Source of the DNA: Epiperipatus broadwayi
Taxonomy: Eukaryota > Onychophora > Udeonychophora > Euonychophora > Peripatidae
DNA length: 64,000 nucleotides
Direction: 5' to 3'
Assembly: GCA_028023455.1 (NCBI GenBank)
Contig: JAQFVV010012405.1
Coordinates: forward strand, 9,569,923 to 9,633,922
The position numbers and the translations under genes are program-made. Below, one piece after another: positions 25,847 to 37,305 of the stretch. The stretch's first letter is position 1. Each line of letters starts with the position of its first letter. Below the pieces are notes generated by a model, which was not told where the DNA came from, ran no database searches, and worked only from the letters and a program-made list of their open reading frames with translations.

Positions 25847-26861
25847 AATATGTTTATAATGGTGATGTCAAAAAATGGAATTGGGTAGGACATACAGTAA
25901 AAGGTTACTATTATTCTGGAGTTCTCTGAATTATTGTTTAAGCTTAAATAAATGATTGTAACTAAGGTATAACAGCCTTTTATATATTTGATACAAGTAT
26001 TTTTAAATGAAAGTATTATAAATGTCAGTGTGTGAGAGAAAATTTTAGATAGCTTATAAATTGAATGTTGTCATCATTATAGAATGAAAGTTTTGTTAGT
26101 GCACACATAGTATTAGACCTAATGGATGCTTTGTATGCCTTATTGTATGTACTTGCAAGAGGTATAATTAATTAATTATTTATTATTATTATCCGCTTCA
26201 TGCCTTGTATATTAGTGGTATTTTTTTAGTCAACATTAGGTGGATATTATATTACTTTTTATATGCATTTAGCACCTCCATAAGAAAGAGTGCAGCTTGT
26301 TTATTTATTGGCACTGCCTACACATAAGTTACTGGGTACCTATTTGTGTTTTAATTTTCAGTATCCAATTTGCCATAGAAAGTCAATGTTAAAGTGTATT
26401 TTAGTAGATTGCAAATATCTAAAGGCATATTTATCCTGTAATTTATTATTAGCTCTGCTATAATTTTAAACTTAAAATATATTATGGATGTATTTGTTTC
26501 GTAGCCCCGACATAGGTATTATTAGTGTTATATAAGTGTATTATTTATCTTGCATAGCATTTTGCTACTTTTAAAAATCTGTAAAATGTCTCCATATTTA
26601 GTTTTCAATCCTGTTTTGGCCATGAGAAGTATATATCTTACTACTTACTAGTGACCTAGCATATAGATGTATTGTTGTTACTCTATAACTATAATGATTG
26701 AAATAAAGACCATATTAGATAGATGGAAAAACTTTTGGGTAACAATAATTATCTATATTATAAATTTTATGAATGCTTTATGAGAGAGACATTCATGTGT
26801 AAAATTTATTAATATTTGTGAGTATAATATATTAAATTAGTTAAAAAATAGTGCTTATTGT
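25843..26861. other. AT-rich intergenic stretch, no feature seen
   Basis: No gene or repeat family recognised. Confidence 0.45.
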
Positions 26862-27565
26862 AAATTATAAAATACAATATAACAATTTGTCAATTACTAA
26901 AACAGAGAAACATTAATATAAATAAAATAATAACTATTGCCAAGTGCTTTCAACTCCTAGGAGTCCTTATTAAGGCAGTAAAAAGCTATTTTCTCCTAAG
27001 CAATAAATTCAACATTTCATTGCATTGACCAGGAACAACTAATCGGAAAACTGGTTAATTTTGAATTCATAGCACAAGATGAATTTTGTATAATATACGA
27101 TTTTTTAATTTTGCATTTTTAATCATGTGATTCATGAATTAATATTGCAAAAATCCTTCAGACTACATATATGGCCTGTACTATTTCGGTGAACATAAAA
27201 AGCTAAATAAACTGTATCATCTTCCCTTGCTCTAATATATGTATATAGTACAGGTCATATATGTAGTCCAAAGGATTTGGCAATATTAATGCTTGAAACA
27301 CACAATAAAAAATGCAAGATTAAAGAATCATATCTTATACAAAATTGAACTTGTGCTATGAATTCAAAATTAACCAGTTTTCTGATTAGTTGTTCCTGGA
27401 CAATGCAATGAAATGTTGAATTTATTGCTTAGGAGAAAATAGCTTTTTACTACCTTGATAAGGACTCGTAGGAGTTGAAAGCACTTGGCAATAGTTATTA
27501 TTTTATTTATATTAATGATTCTCTGTTTTAGTGATTGACAAATTGTTTATTGTATTTTATAAATT
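26862..27565. repeat. Large inverted repeat FB3 (arms about 320 bp)
   Basis: The left arm 26862-27184 is the reverse complement of 27245-27565 with scattered substitutions and small indels. Matching landmarks are GCCAAGTGCTTTCAACTC and GTTGAAAGCACTTGGC, GAAAACTGGTTAATTTTGAA and its complement, and the inner GACTACATATATGGCCTGTA and its complement. The 60-bp spacer (27185-27244) is unpaired. No ORF of use and no target duplication that I can see. It may be a foldback transposon or an inverted duplication. Confidence 0.9.
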
Positions 27566-28311
27566 GTATTAACAGAAATATTATATTGATTTATTATAAA
27601 TTAATATTCTATTGTATAGAAATTATTATATGTTGTAAATAAATATTTTTGCTATTAATTAAATACATTTCCGTTTCATTGCCATCAGGACATTATTGCA
27701 TTATCACATTTGTTATTCAAAGAATCTACTTTAATAAAGTTTTCATTATTAATTATTTTAAAAGAGTACACTTCAATGGTCACATAAAATTGATTTATCT
27801 GCTTTACTTATTGCTTATTTGTCCTGCTTATTAGAATTGATTTATTTTCAACTTTATTCATTCATTTTAAATAAATACTATGTAATATTAACATCTATAT
27901 TCTTTATTACTTTTTTACAATGCTTCATAAAGATAAATACTGTGCTACTTGCTTTATTTCAAATGTACTTATAATATAATTGGTAGCATAAAATATACCC
28001 TTATTGACAGCTGAATTATTTCATGTTACTGCTTACTAAAAGTTGTATCAGAAGATATAATATTTATGTATTTTATAGTTAGTAGAAATAAAATAGTTAT
28101 ACTTGAAGAACTTTAAAGTATTTAGAAATATTTAAATTTTTTAATCATAATATTTATGTATTTGAATACTCTATTATTTCAAATTTTATTTCTGCTTCCT
28201 TAAAATACTAAGACACGAATGTAAAATGTTTAATATATAGCTTGAAAAACAGATATCATAGTTTAAGAGTTTAAATTTTCACATTTACAAAATAAAATTT
28301 GATTTTGAAAA
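27566..28311. other. AT-rich intergenic stretch, no feature seen
   Basis: No gene or repeat family recognised. Confidence 0.4.
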
Positions 28312-28509
28312 TGTGAAAATTCTTCATGAGAAGAGAAATCATAGTAAAAGAAAAATTAAAGAGGCAATTTTTATAAACAGGAATAAAATGCATTTAATAA
28401 ATTGACAAGCTGTGAAAATTCTTCATGAGAAGAGAAACCATAGTAAAAGAAAAAGTAAAGAGGCAATTTTTATAAACAGGAATAAAATGCATTTAATAAA
28501 TCGACAAGC
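28312..28509. repeat. Tandem duplication, two 99-bp units
   Basis: 28312-28410 and 28411-28509 are the same 99-bp unit (starting TGTGAAAATTCTTCATGAG, ending GACAAGC) with about three substitutions. It is a recent simple duplication and is not repeated elsewhere in the window as far as I can see. Confidence 0.95.
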
Positions 28510-28854
28510 TGCTAACATTAAAATACGAGATTTGTGGGATTTGAATTGATGACATTTGCTTCCGCTTTTTTTTTAAATTTAATGGCAATTGAGGCAGGTT
28601 TAAGAAATTAACCAAAAGTACTTCTGCAGATTTAAGGATTGTTTGTAATAGTTTGTAAACCGTTAAATTTATTATTTCAATTATAATTACAATTTTGTTT
28701 TTTAATTAACGGACATTTTATTTATTTTACACACACACACACACATATATATATAAACTCACTGGAAGTTACAATTACTTTTATTTTAGTTATATATAGT
28801 CTGATTTATAATTATTTATATTATTACATTTATTTAAATACAAGAATGACTTAA

Positions 28855-29015
28855 AGTCAACATGGGTATGACAATAATATTGGCATCAACAAGGGATTTA
28901 ACCATTCCATCATCAGATTTTCAATGAAATTGATCACTGAAGAGTTAAACAAATGAAGAGAATTGATGTCTGACTATTAAAGTATGAAGATTTACTATCT
29001 TAAGGTAAACCAAGC

Positions 29016-29052
<37 letters not shown>

Positions 29053-29081
29053 ATGCTATATATATATATATATATATATAT
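28855..29081 (+). mobile_element. Hammerhead SINE, 5' part (split by RTE insertion)
   Basis: TTAAAGTCAACATGGG, CCATTCCATCATCAGATTTTC and TATTAAAGTATGAAG match the SINE 5' region seen at 4.08-4.24 kb. It runs into a long TA tract, in which the RTE copy at 29.08-30.71 kb is inserted. The remainder of the SINE continues after that copy. Confidence 0.75.
29018..29080. repeat. (TA)n microsatellite within the SINE
   Basis: Two TA runs separated by a short CAATGC interruption. A further TA run lies after the RTE copy at about 30707-30724. Confidence 0.95.
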
Positions 29082-30706
29082 GAATTGTTACTAAAAAAAG
29101 AGATGACATCATGAAATTGGTAGAAGATTTTTATCAAGAATTATATAGTAATAAAAAACAAGTACCTCCTATAACTATTACATCTTCCAAATTGCCCAGA
29201 ATTTTAAATGAAGAAGTGAGATACACACTTAAATGTATGAAGAAAGGAAAGGCTCCAGATAATGATGGAATTATAATTGATATATTAAAAGAAGCAGGTG
29301 AAGAAATAGAATTTTTTTTAGCAAAGTTATATACCAAATGTCTAAATGATAAAGATGTACCGGATGATTGGAATAATGCAGTAATAATATTAATATTTAA
29401 AAAAGGTGATAAAGAAGATATTAGAAATTACAGACCTATCAGTCTTTTATCAGTTTTATATAAAATTTTTACCAAGATAATTACAACTCGTCTACAGAGA
29501 ACATTGGATTTCCACCAACGAAGAGAACAAGCTGAATTTAAAAGTGGTTTTAGTACAGTAGATCATATCCAGGTGTTGAGAGAAGTTATAGAAAGGACGA
29601 ATGAATATGAGTTGTCATTATGTTTTGGATTTGTAGATTATGAAAAGGCATTTGATTATATAAACATTTCTTCAGTGATTAAAGCATTGGATCATCAAGG
29701 TATAGATCCAGGATATTGTCATATTTTGAAGAATATTTATAAAAATGCAACAGCAACAATTAGATTACATAATGATACTGGGAAAGTCAACATTGAGAAA
29801 GGTGTAAGACAAGGTGACTCCATATCTCCAAAACTTTTTACAGCAGTGCTGCAAGAAGTATTTTGTGGATTAAAATGGGAAACTAAAGGAGTGAAAGTAA
29901 ACGGAGATTATTTAAGTCATTTAGATTTCGCAGATGATGTAGTTGTTTTTGCAAATAATGCTTCAGAGCTGCAGGATATGTTGCAGGAATTATCAGATGA
30001 AAATAGGAAAGTAGGACTAAAGATAAATGTTAAAAAGACTAAAGTAATGTTTAATCGATTTGCTCAAAATATGAAAATAAAGATTGATTATGATGAATTA
30101 GAAGAAGTTAACAGTTACAAATACCTTGGTCAGATTATTAATACATATGGAAACATAATGGAAGAAATTAATCATAGAATTAAACTTGGTTGGAGTGCTT
30201 TTGGTAAAAATAACTTGATACTAAAAGGAAATATGCCTATGTGTTTGAAAAGGAAGGTTTTTAACAAATGTGTTTTACCAGTTTTTACTTATGGATCTGA
30301 GACTTGGACGCTTAATAGAAGAGCAATACAGAGACTTCAGACCACTCAAAGAAGTATGGAGAGATGCATGTTGGGAGTAACAAGAAGAGATCGAAAACGC
30401 AATGTATGGGTAAGAGAACAAACAGATGTTACTGACCTCATTGAAAAAAATTAAAAGATTGAAGTGGAGTTGGGCTGGACATATTGCTAGAAGAGAGGAT
30501 AATAGATGGACAATTGAAATTTTAAACTGGATTCCAAGAGATTGTAAAAGACCCAGAAAGAGACCATGTGTGAGATGGATGGATGAAATAAGAAAATGTG
30601 CAGGGGTGATGTGGAGAAGAGAAACTAAAGATCAGAAAAGATGGATTAAACTTGGAGAGACCTTCATCCTGCAGTGGATTGATATTGGTTGATGATGATC
30701 ATGATA
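29082..30706 (+). mobile_element. 5'-truncated, young RTE LINE
   Basis: It begins in the linker just before the RT domain and runs to the GATGATGATC tail. It is close in sequence to the full-length copy at 56.4 kb. It is inserted in the TA tract of a hammerhead SINE, so the SINE was there first. The target duplication cannot be measured because both flanks are TA repeats. Confidence 0.95.
29111..30692 (+). pseudogene. RTE reverse transcriptase (one frameshift near the C-terminus)
   Basis: The reverse transcriptase of an RTE-clade LINE copies element RNA at a nicked target. The first 447 codons are open. RT motifs appear in order: IFKKGDKEDIRNYRPISLL (about residues 98-116), VDYEKAFD (catalytic Asp, about 175), GVRQGDSIS (about 230), FADDVVVF (YADD box, about 274), INVKKTKVMF and YKYLGQII. 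The C-terminal LKWSWAGHIARR and RKRPCVRWMDEIRK region, typical of RTE elements, continues in another frame after an extra A in the A-run near 30444-30450 (seven A here, six in the 56.4-kb copy). The endonuclease is missing through truncation, so the copy is not autonomous. Confidence 0.93.
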
Positions 30707-30910
30707 TATATATATATATATATGTATATGTGTGTGTGTGTGAGTGAGAGAGATGATGATCTAAATCAACTGATAAGTGCTGGTTCAGCACAAAATATGT
30801 ATATTGGAGATTATTTATCTTTTTCACATGGATGTGATCATGTGTGTCAGAGATGGAATGGATTGAAGGATGCTTGAAAGTCTGATGTTCAAATCCCCCT
30901 CTAATTATTA
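30707..30910 (+). mobile_element. Hammerhead SINE, 3' part (split by RTE insertion)
   Basis: After a TA/TG tract come GAGAGATGATGATCT, the damaged hammerhead motif (30765-30806), GATTATTTATCTTTTTCACATG, and a B-box-like GATGTTCAAATCCCCC near 30886-30900. Together with 28855-29081 it makes one SINE interrupted by the LINE. Confidence 0.75.
30765..30806 (+). ncRNA. Inactivated hammerhead ribozyme motif
   Basis: Stem II is perfect (GTGCTG-GTT-CAGCAC), but core bases are lost: CTGATAA for CTGATGA and AAAA for GAAA. Stem I is also weakened (TCAA). It should not cleave. Confidence 0.65.
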
Positions 30911-32040
30911 CTTTTAATAAAATAAGTCTTCATGTCATGTTTGGAGATTGTTAAAACTAAGGCTCACCCTTAATCTTCTAAAAAATTAAATGGTGATTCT
31001 ATATAATTTATTCTACACATTTACATAATCAACAGACAGAATTCACCTTTTTCATTCTTCTAGGAATACTTTGAATCCTCAGTTTTCTAATTGTCTTCAT
31101 TTTTATTTTCTTGCACTTATCTTTTCTCACTTCATCTGGAACATAAAAAAACCAGGTTATAGGAATATTGTACAATTTTTTTAAGGGAATAACATTTTGT
31201 CCTACAGTGCCGTGGACTACAGTATCATTCTTTGAGAAAGTCCTTTGCATTTGGATGTAATATTTCATGCTGATATTTACTTCTGGCTAAAGTTTATTTT
31301 GTATAACTATTACTTATTACTGTTACTGCTGTTGTGTTGGGTGAACACTTTATTTTATTTTATAAGAATCATTAACATTATCTCCTTTATCATTTGAGAA
31401 TATTCACGATTAAAATTTCATGTCTGTCTATTTTTTAAAAATATGTTTTTTCTTCATACCTTCAATAAAAAATTTTATAATATAAAAACTTGAAATGGCA
31501 ATAAACTATGTTTAGTGTCAACAATTGCTTTATTAAGCTAGCATTTAAAAATAACAGTATATCAATTCTCAGAACAATGAAACTACAAAATGAAAGGAGG
31601 TAGAAACAGTACCTCTATCAGGTACTTTTATGAATATATTAAAGTATTATTCTTATTGTTTACTCTTAAGTGTGGGATTATATTATTTTAGAGACACATG
31701 ATATCCAATGACTCCAATTAATAAAATCTAAGTATTTCCTTTCACATACATTTTGATACTTATAGAATGTTCAAATCATATTTCCAAATCTGCTTAGATG
31801 TATCTGAGAAGTTAGGCAATTAAAGCCCATGCAAGAAAGTAAATGAATAAATATCCAATTCGCCATGTCAGTTGCATAGAGAAAACTCAAAACTAATTTG
31901 TCACTATGATTTATTTTATCTCAGAATAGGGATTTTATTAAATGAGCCTGGAAACTAATATCAATATCTTTCATTCAGTGACATATACAAAATTAACAAA
32001 GCGTATGACATAATAAATTTTAATATTTAAATTAGAGATG
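30911..32040. other. AT-rich intergenic stretch, no feature seen
   Basis: The 79-codon minus-strand frame at 31029-31268 is lysine-rich and unlike any family I know. Nothing else is supported. Confidence 0.4.
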
Positions 32041-32484
32041 TATACTTTACCAGTGTTTTCATGAAGATTTGTGATGATGATGTTCTAACTGTATTTTTAT
32101 ATTGGATTATTTCCATCATCTAATATGTGTGTTGAATGTCTTTAGAAAAGTTTAATTTTATTTAAATATTCCAAATACATTCAACTGTTAGTAATATCAC
32201 AGCAAACAGGTGATCATATGCACCAACTATTAATAATATCACAGCAAATAGGTTAGTATATGCACAAACACAACGAACTGGTGAGTATATGCACTAACTG
32301 TTAGTAATATCACAGCAAACAGATTAGTATATGCACCAAATATACTAACCTGTTTGCTGTGATATTACTAACAGTTGAGTGTATTTGGAATATTTAAATA
32401 AAATTAAACTTTTCTAACGACATTCAACACACATATTAGATGATGGAAGTAGTCCAATATGAAAATACAAATATATTTTACTAA
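32041..32484. mobile_element. Foldback element FB2, second copy (degraded, asymmetric)
   Basis: It has the same start (GATTTGTGATGATGATG), outer arms (CTGTATTTTTATATTGG, TTCCATCATCTAATATGTG) and inner tandem units (GTTAGTAATATCACAGC) as the copy at 24.2 kb. The right arm has only one inner unit while the left has several, so pairing is restricted to the outer part and one unit. Possible decayed duplication: TATACTTTACCA (32041) and TATATTTTACTA (32472), two mismatches. Confidence 0.8.
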
Positions 32485-33519
32485 TTTATATATTAGAAAC
32501 TCTACACTGATATGTGGTAATACTAATATTAATTTTCAAGGTCACCTGATGAGAACTTTTCTTAAAATGAAATACTATATTTTTTTTCATCTACACATTG
32601 CTAGAGGTAACTAACAATTTATCCATTTACATGCTTATAAGTATGCTAAAAATAAATTACTGATTTTTTATAAGTATTGTGATTTAACTGCTTCTTTTAT
32701 AAAGCAATAATTTAGCAACTTTACTGTTGCAATTATTATAAAATATTTAAAAACAAAATCAATGTTAAATTTTTGTCTTATGAATATTTTATGCGATTGC
32801 TATTTAGTTTTATTATTATTATTAAAAAGAAATAATTAAAGTAAATCAACTTTGAACAAACTGAACATCTTAAAAATGTGTGAAATTAACACAATTATGT
32901 GTAAAACTTTTATTGTTAAAGTTTTCCCAGTTTTAATATTTAAATATTGCTCTCATGTTGTTTTCCTTAATTAAAGTTTACAGTAAGCTAGTCAATTTTC
33001 AATTAAATTTTGGAGGATTTATTTGTAAGCTTAATTTAATGTTATAAATAAATTACTGTTAAGAAATTATTAATAATTTTAAGCTTTTTAATGTGACAAT
33101 GTAATTGAAATTTTAAAATTTAAATAGATGCATGCTATTTTGTTTTAAAGATAAAATAATGCATGCATATTTAGATTAAAACCTTTAGTATAAATTTTTG
33201 AAACATACTTGTAATAAAACCAACAAAATATCACATGATCACTACTACTACTCTTACTAACTACATACAATTGTATGGAGAGGGACTTGTAATGCTGAAA
33301 ATAGTAGTGTTTAACCTTGAAATTTTTTTAATTCAAAATCAGGATTTGGGTTTTACATAGTCAGCCTGTAGCTAATCTTTATATAAATATTTTTAGATAG
33401 ATGGTAAAACCTAGAGAGTAATGCCTTCATCATCATGGCTTTGTTAGCAAATTTTCAATTGATTATTTGAAGACTGATTTACTAGGATATATATTTATAG
33501 CAAATTATAACATTTTGAT
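32485..33519. other. AT-rich intergenic stretch
   Basis: A short segment near 33218-33290 (ATATCACATGATCACTAC .. GTATGGAGAG) resembles FB1 ends and may be a tiny remnant. Nothing else is recognised. Confidence 0.35.
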
Positions 33520-33825
33520 TTTAGAGTGTCAAACATCCTGCATTCACAACTAATTATTATTAATCATTTATGAAACTAGAGATTATCACTTATCCAGGTA
33601 TAATCTTTAAACTTCACTTAAAGTTTAATAGATATCCTTTTGTATTGAACACAAACACATAGAATACCTCAACTTCATTTTGTTATAAATATTATTATTT
33701 TTTAGATATAATTAAAACTTTGAACAACCTCATATTCTTGAAACACATGAATAAAGACATCTGAAAAAAGAGTAATGGCCCTTAAGATTTGAAAAAAAAC
33801 ATCTTAGAGGTGACTTACATTATAG
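33520..33825. repeat. Decayed copy of the repeat found at 62.1-62.6 kb
   Basis: TTATTATTAATCATTTATGAAACTAGAG, TTTAAACTTCACTTAAAG and AATGGCCCTTAAGAT occur in the same order as in the 62.1-62.4 kb unit that ends in the best hammerhead. The ribozyme part itself is not preserved here. Confidence 0.55.
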
Positions 33826-33842
33826 ATAATATATATATATAT

Positions 33843-34413
33843 TGTAACCAGTTGGCAACATATCTGCCTTAAAATAATTATATAGTTGGCCAGTACATTA
33901 ATGGTACTAAGTGGCCAAAGCATTGATGATGGTAGGATGTTTTTAGTATCTCAGCATTATTTGACTTATTGTTATAATTTGATGAAGTAGCAATTAAGTA
34001 TGTACATCCAGATAACTATTCTTTGTATTTCTGCCCTAGATTTGGAAGCAGCTAAATAATTAGCCCAGTCTATAGGGAACTCCTTTCAAATCCAGTCACA
34101 AGATTGACTGTTGATTTATTTTTATTGTTGATCATTTATGATGATGAATGATTATTACTTCTATGTAATGCCAATGAACTTATAGTTAGTTTTGTGCTGA
34201 TCTCTCATGCTCATTGCTTTATTTAATTTTATATTTTGTTTATTTGGGGATAATGATGATTTCTCATCCCCTCATAGTGTACTGTTATAAATGGCTATCT
34301 AATTGTGGTACATTGTAACCACAGATTCTCACTTATTAACCCCTATTTTCCATAGATACAATTGTTTCCCAACTTGTGGGATGCCTAACCCTCTAATTTC
34401 CAAAATTGTTACA
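33843..34413 (+). repeat. Long terminal repeat, 5' copy (TGTAAC..GTTACA)
   Basis: 571 bp beginning TGTAACCAGTTGG and ending AAATTGTTACA, repeated directly at 36686-37222. The two share long phrases such as CCAGTACATTAATGGTACTAAG, TTTTTAGTATC.CAGCATTATTTGAC and GATTGACTGTTGATTTATTTTT. The TG..CA ends and short terminal inverted repeat fit an LTR. Just inside lies ATTGGCAACCCAAATAC, a position and composition like a primer binding site. The copies differ at many sites, so the insertion is old. Confidence 0.75.
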
Positions 34414-35284
34414 ATTGGCAACCCAAATACAGCTGATGATTAGGTTCTGGTGGTTAGTGACTATATAAATTGAATCTCAGAAATACACCCAAAACACAAA
34501 ATTATATGTTTAGATACAGAATTAATTTGGAAACATATTATTGGGAAATATGATGACAGTGTAGAGGATTATTGTTATAATTTGATTATAAATTGAAGTA
34601 CTAATGTTTATGAAAGAGTTCACATTTAAAGTTGAATAGAAAAATAAAGCATGATTTTGGAGATGGGTTTAAGTTTTTGACTATTGAAATTTTTTTAGGT
34701 ATACTTTCAGTTTTGGTGATGGATGGAAGATTTGTTATTGGTTTGAGAATGTAATGTTTTCATGCAACTCCATGGAGTTTCCTTTTATTGTTTATCATGG
34801 TCCAATTAACACAGTCCTGCCATGATCCCCAGTCTCTAAATCTTGAAGACAAGAAGCAAGGCATAGTTCTATATTTTTCAGCCCCTAAAATTCAAAGGAG
34901 CAGGGCTCTGCAAAGATTTTTGCATTATTTTGGATTGTAGTTACTTATAGTGTCTAAATTGAGATAAACCTATGGGTGATCATATGGCATTGTATACTAA
35001 TAGACCAGTGGCTAGATTCTGCACCTATCCCTGGATTGCAGATCACTATGAATTATTTTGCTGTCAGATTCTCATCAGATTTGTAAGAAAGGTTTTGATA
35101 AATGGTTCTTGACATGAACTTGTTTTTGTGCAAGCATTTGTACTTATAATAAAAGTACGAGAAATGGAAATCAGTCATATGCTGTGAACAGGGTAGAATT
35201 GGAGAATAAAGCAGAGGAAATAAATTAATCAAGTAAATCCAGGTATTGAGACAGTAAGGTTTAAATAAAAGCATATCAGGGATA

Positions 35285-35590
35285 CTATTACTACTACTGC
35301 TGCTGCTGCTGCTACTGCTACTACTACTACTACTGCTACTACTGCTACTGCTGCTACTGCGACTACTGCTACTACTACTATCACTACTACTACCACTACT
35401 ACTACTACTACTGCTACTACTACTACTATTACTACTACCACTACTACTACTACCACTACTACTACTACCGCTACTACTACTACCGCTACTACTACTACTG
35501 CTACTACTACTACTATTACTACCACTACTACTACTGCTACTACAACTACTCCTACTACTACTAGTAGTAATAATAATAGCAACAGCAGTA
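35285..35590. repeat. Imperfect trinucleotide array (TAC/TGC)n
   Basis: About 300 bp of mostly ACT/GCT/CCA-type triplets with point variation. The long Val/Ala-rich minus-strand frame (143 codons) is the translation of this array and not a gene. Confidence 0.95.
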
Positions 35591-35730
35591 ATGATGAAGG
35601 GTTGTATAGAGGAGGAGGTGATGTTAAGCTTATTTTATGAAATATTTTTAAAAAGTTCATATTTGCATTTCCTGTGTTAAATAATTTAACAGTTTTCTTT
35701 AAGAGTAAAAGTTCTATATTAGAAACATCT

Positions 35731-35850
35731 ATGCTGATGAGAGGAAAAGTGAAAAAAATGGAAGAAGTATATGATCCAAAAGAAAATGATCAGCAACCAA
35801 TAGAAGGAACTCAGATAATAGAGGATGCTTCCATGCTAGCCCAATTATAA
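35731..35850 (+). CDS. Small unrecognised ORF inside the LTR element
   Basis: A 39-codon frame (MLMRGKVKKMEEVYDPKEN.. to a TAA at 35848-35850) is open upstream to about 35697 and is followed out of frame by a Lys/Arg-rich stretch. Its composition looks more protein-like than the surroundings. It could be a remnant of the element's protein or of a captured exon. I cannot assign a function and am not sure it is coding. Confidence 0.2.
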   Translation: MLMRGKVKKMEEVYDPKENDQQPIEGTQIIEDASMLAQL

Positions 35851-36001
35851 AAATGTTTAAAAAATATAATACAAAGAGGAAACAAAAAAAGAAGAAGACC
35901 AAAGAAACTGAGAAAAGAAAGCTATACTTTGCAGATCTTGGAAATAACTATTATGAAGTATGATAAATTTACTTTCAGTCATGATGGTGAATAGGTGATG
36001 T

Positions 36002-36028
36002 TCTTTTTTTTTTTTTTTTTTATATATA

Positions 36029-36100
<72 letters not shown>
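36002..36100. repeat. T-run followed by (TA)n microsatellite
   Basis: About 19 T, then long TA runs to about 36100. Confidence 0.97.
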
Positions 36101-36102
<2 letters not shown>

Positions 36103-36685
36103 ATGTGTTCATGATGCTCTGAATTTTTATCTTGGCATTGCACCTACCTAAGATTTGAACTTTTCCAAATAAACTCCTCAGAGGATCAGGGCTTTCTATC
36201 AATGGAATGCTGTATTGTCTACCAGGGACAGAACTGTGATATGGGTGTAGAGCCTCTAATAATCATGAAGTAAATGAGCAAAGTATTCCACTTGGCCAAT
36301 CATTTTTTTTAATGAGGCTTCTGGATAGTAAGTTGCATTGTGCTTAAACTGAGATGGCTTTTCGTATTCATGGTGCAATGCAAAGTTGTGTTCTCTGATT
36401 TAGGTTTTCTGTCCATCATGATGCTAGAAGCAGGGATGCATATTCTATGCCAATAGTCATTCCATCTCCAAAAATAAAAATTGATCAAAAATAAGACAAT
36501 TACTTTTGATCAAATAACCCAACATAACTTAATAAAATATCTCAGCATTTAAGACTGTGGTTAATGCATAGTTAAGCATGACTAATACAAATTTTTGTTG
36601 TAGTGGAATTGATTTGGCTGAATCAAACTAAAATATCAAGAAAGGAGTTAAACTCAATTTCATTTCCCATATAAGACTGGGATAA

Positions 36686-37222
36686 GGTAACCAGTTGGAT
36701 ACATATCTGCATTCAAAATAGATCATTCACCAGTACATTAATGGTACTAAGTGGTCAGAGCATTGATAATGGTCAGAACCTTTTTAGTATCCCAGCATTA
36801 TTTGACATAGTTGTAGTTTGATGGAGTAGCACCTAAGTATGTGTATGCAGATAATTATCGTTTGTATTCCTTCCATAGGTTTAGCAGTAGATAAATAATT
36901 AGCCTGGTCTATAGTGGATCACTGTCAAATCCAGTCACAGGATTGACTGTTGATTTATTTTTCTTGTTGATCATTCATGATGATGAATGATTATTACTTT
37001 TGTGTAATGCTGATGAACTTATAGTTTAGTTTTGTGCTGATCTCTTATGATCATTTCTTTTATATTTAATTTTATATTTTTTTATTTGGAGATGATGATA
37101 GTTTCCCATCTCCTCATAATTCTGTCCTAATGTGATGTACTCTTACAAATGGACACCCAATTGTGGGGCATTGTAACCTCAGATTTCCATCTTATTAACC
37201 TCCTATTTTTTGTACTGTTACA
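36686..37222 (+). repeat. Long terminal repeat, 3' copy
   Basis: 537 bp directly repeating 33843-34413. Its first base is G in place of T (GGTAACC), and it ends GTACTGTTACA. It is preceded by a purine-rich GACTGGGATAAG that could be a degraded polypurine tract. Confidence 0.75.
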
Positions 37223-37271
37223 ATATATATATATATATATATATATATGTTTTTATTTACAAAAAATAGGA

Positions 37272-37303
<32 letters not shown>

Positions 37304-37305
37304 AG
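37223..37305. repeat. Two (TA)n tracts in a small direct repeat
   Basis: Two TA runs each followed by a GTTTTTATTTAC phrase. The bridge ACAAAAAATAGGAGG is the complement of the CCTCCTATTTTTTGT phrase at the LTR end. Confidence 0.9.

Larger units (their letters stand above)
33843..37222 (+). mobile_element. Short-bodied LTR retrotransposon (non-autonomous)
   Basis: Two direct LTR copies flank about 2.27 kb (34414-36685). I find no gag, protease, RT, RNase H or integrase motif inside. The interior holds a 300-bp TAC/TGC repeat, a small basic ORF (35731-35850) and a long T/TA tract. The absence of pol suggests a LARD/TRIM-like non-autonomous element or a heavily deleted one. Both ends abut TA repeats (33831-33841 and from 37223), so a TA-rich target is likely but a duplication cannot be read. 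Confidence 0.65.

Noticed and set aside
25697-25888. Poly-His/poly-Tyr ORF
   Set aside because: It is the translation of an ATC/TTA microsatellite.
28312-28509. Short tandem units as a possible CRISPR array
   Set aside because: There are only two 99-bp units with no spacers, in a eukaryotic context.
35229-35660. 143-codon Val/Ala-rich ORF on the minus strand
   Set aside because: It is the translation of an imperfect TAC/TGC triplet array.
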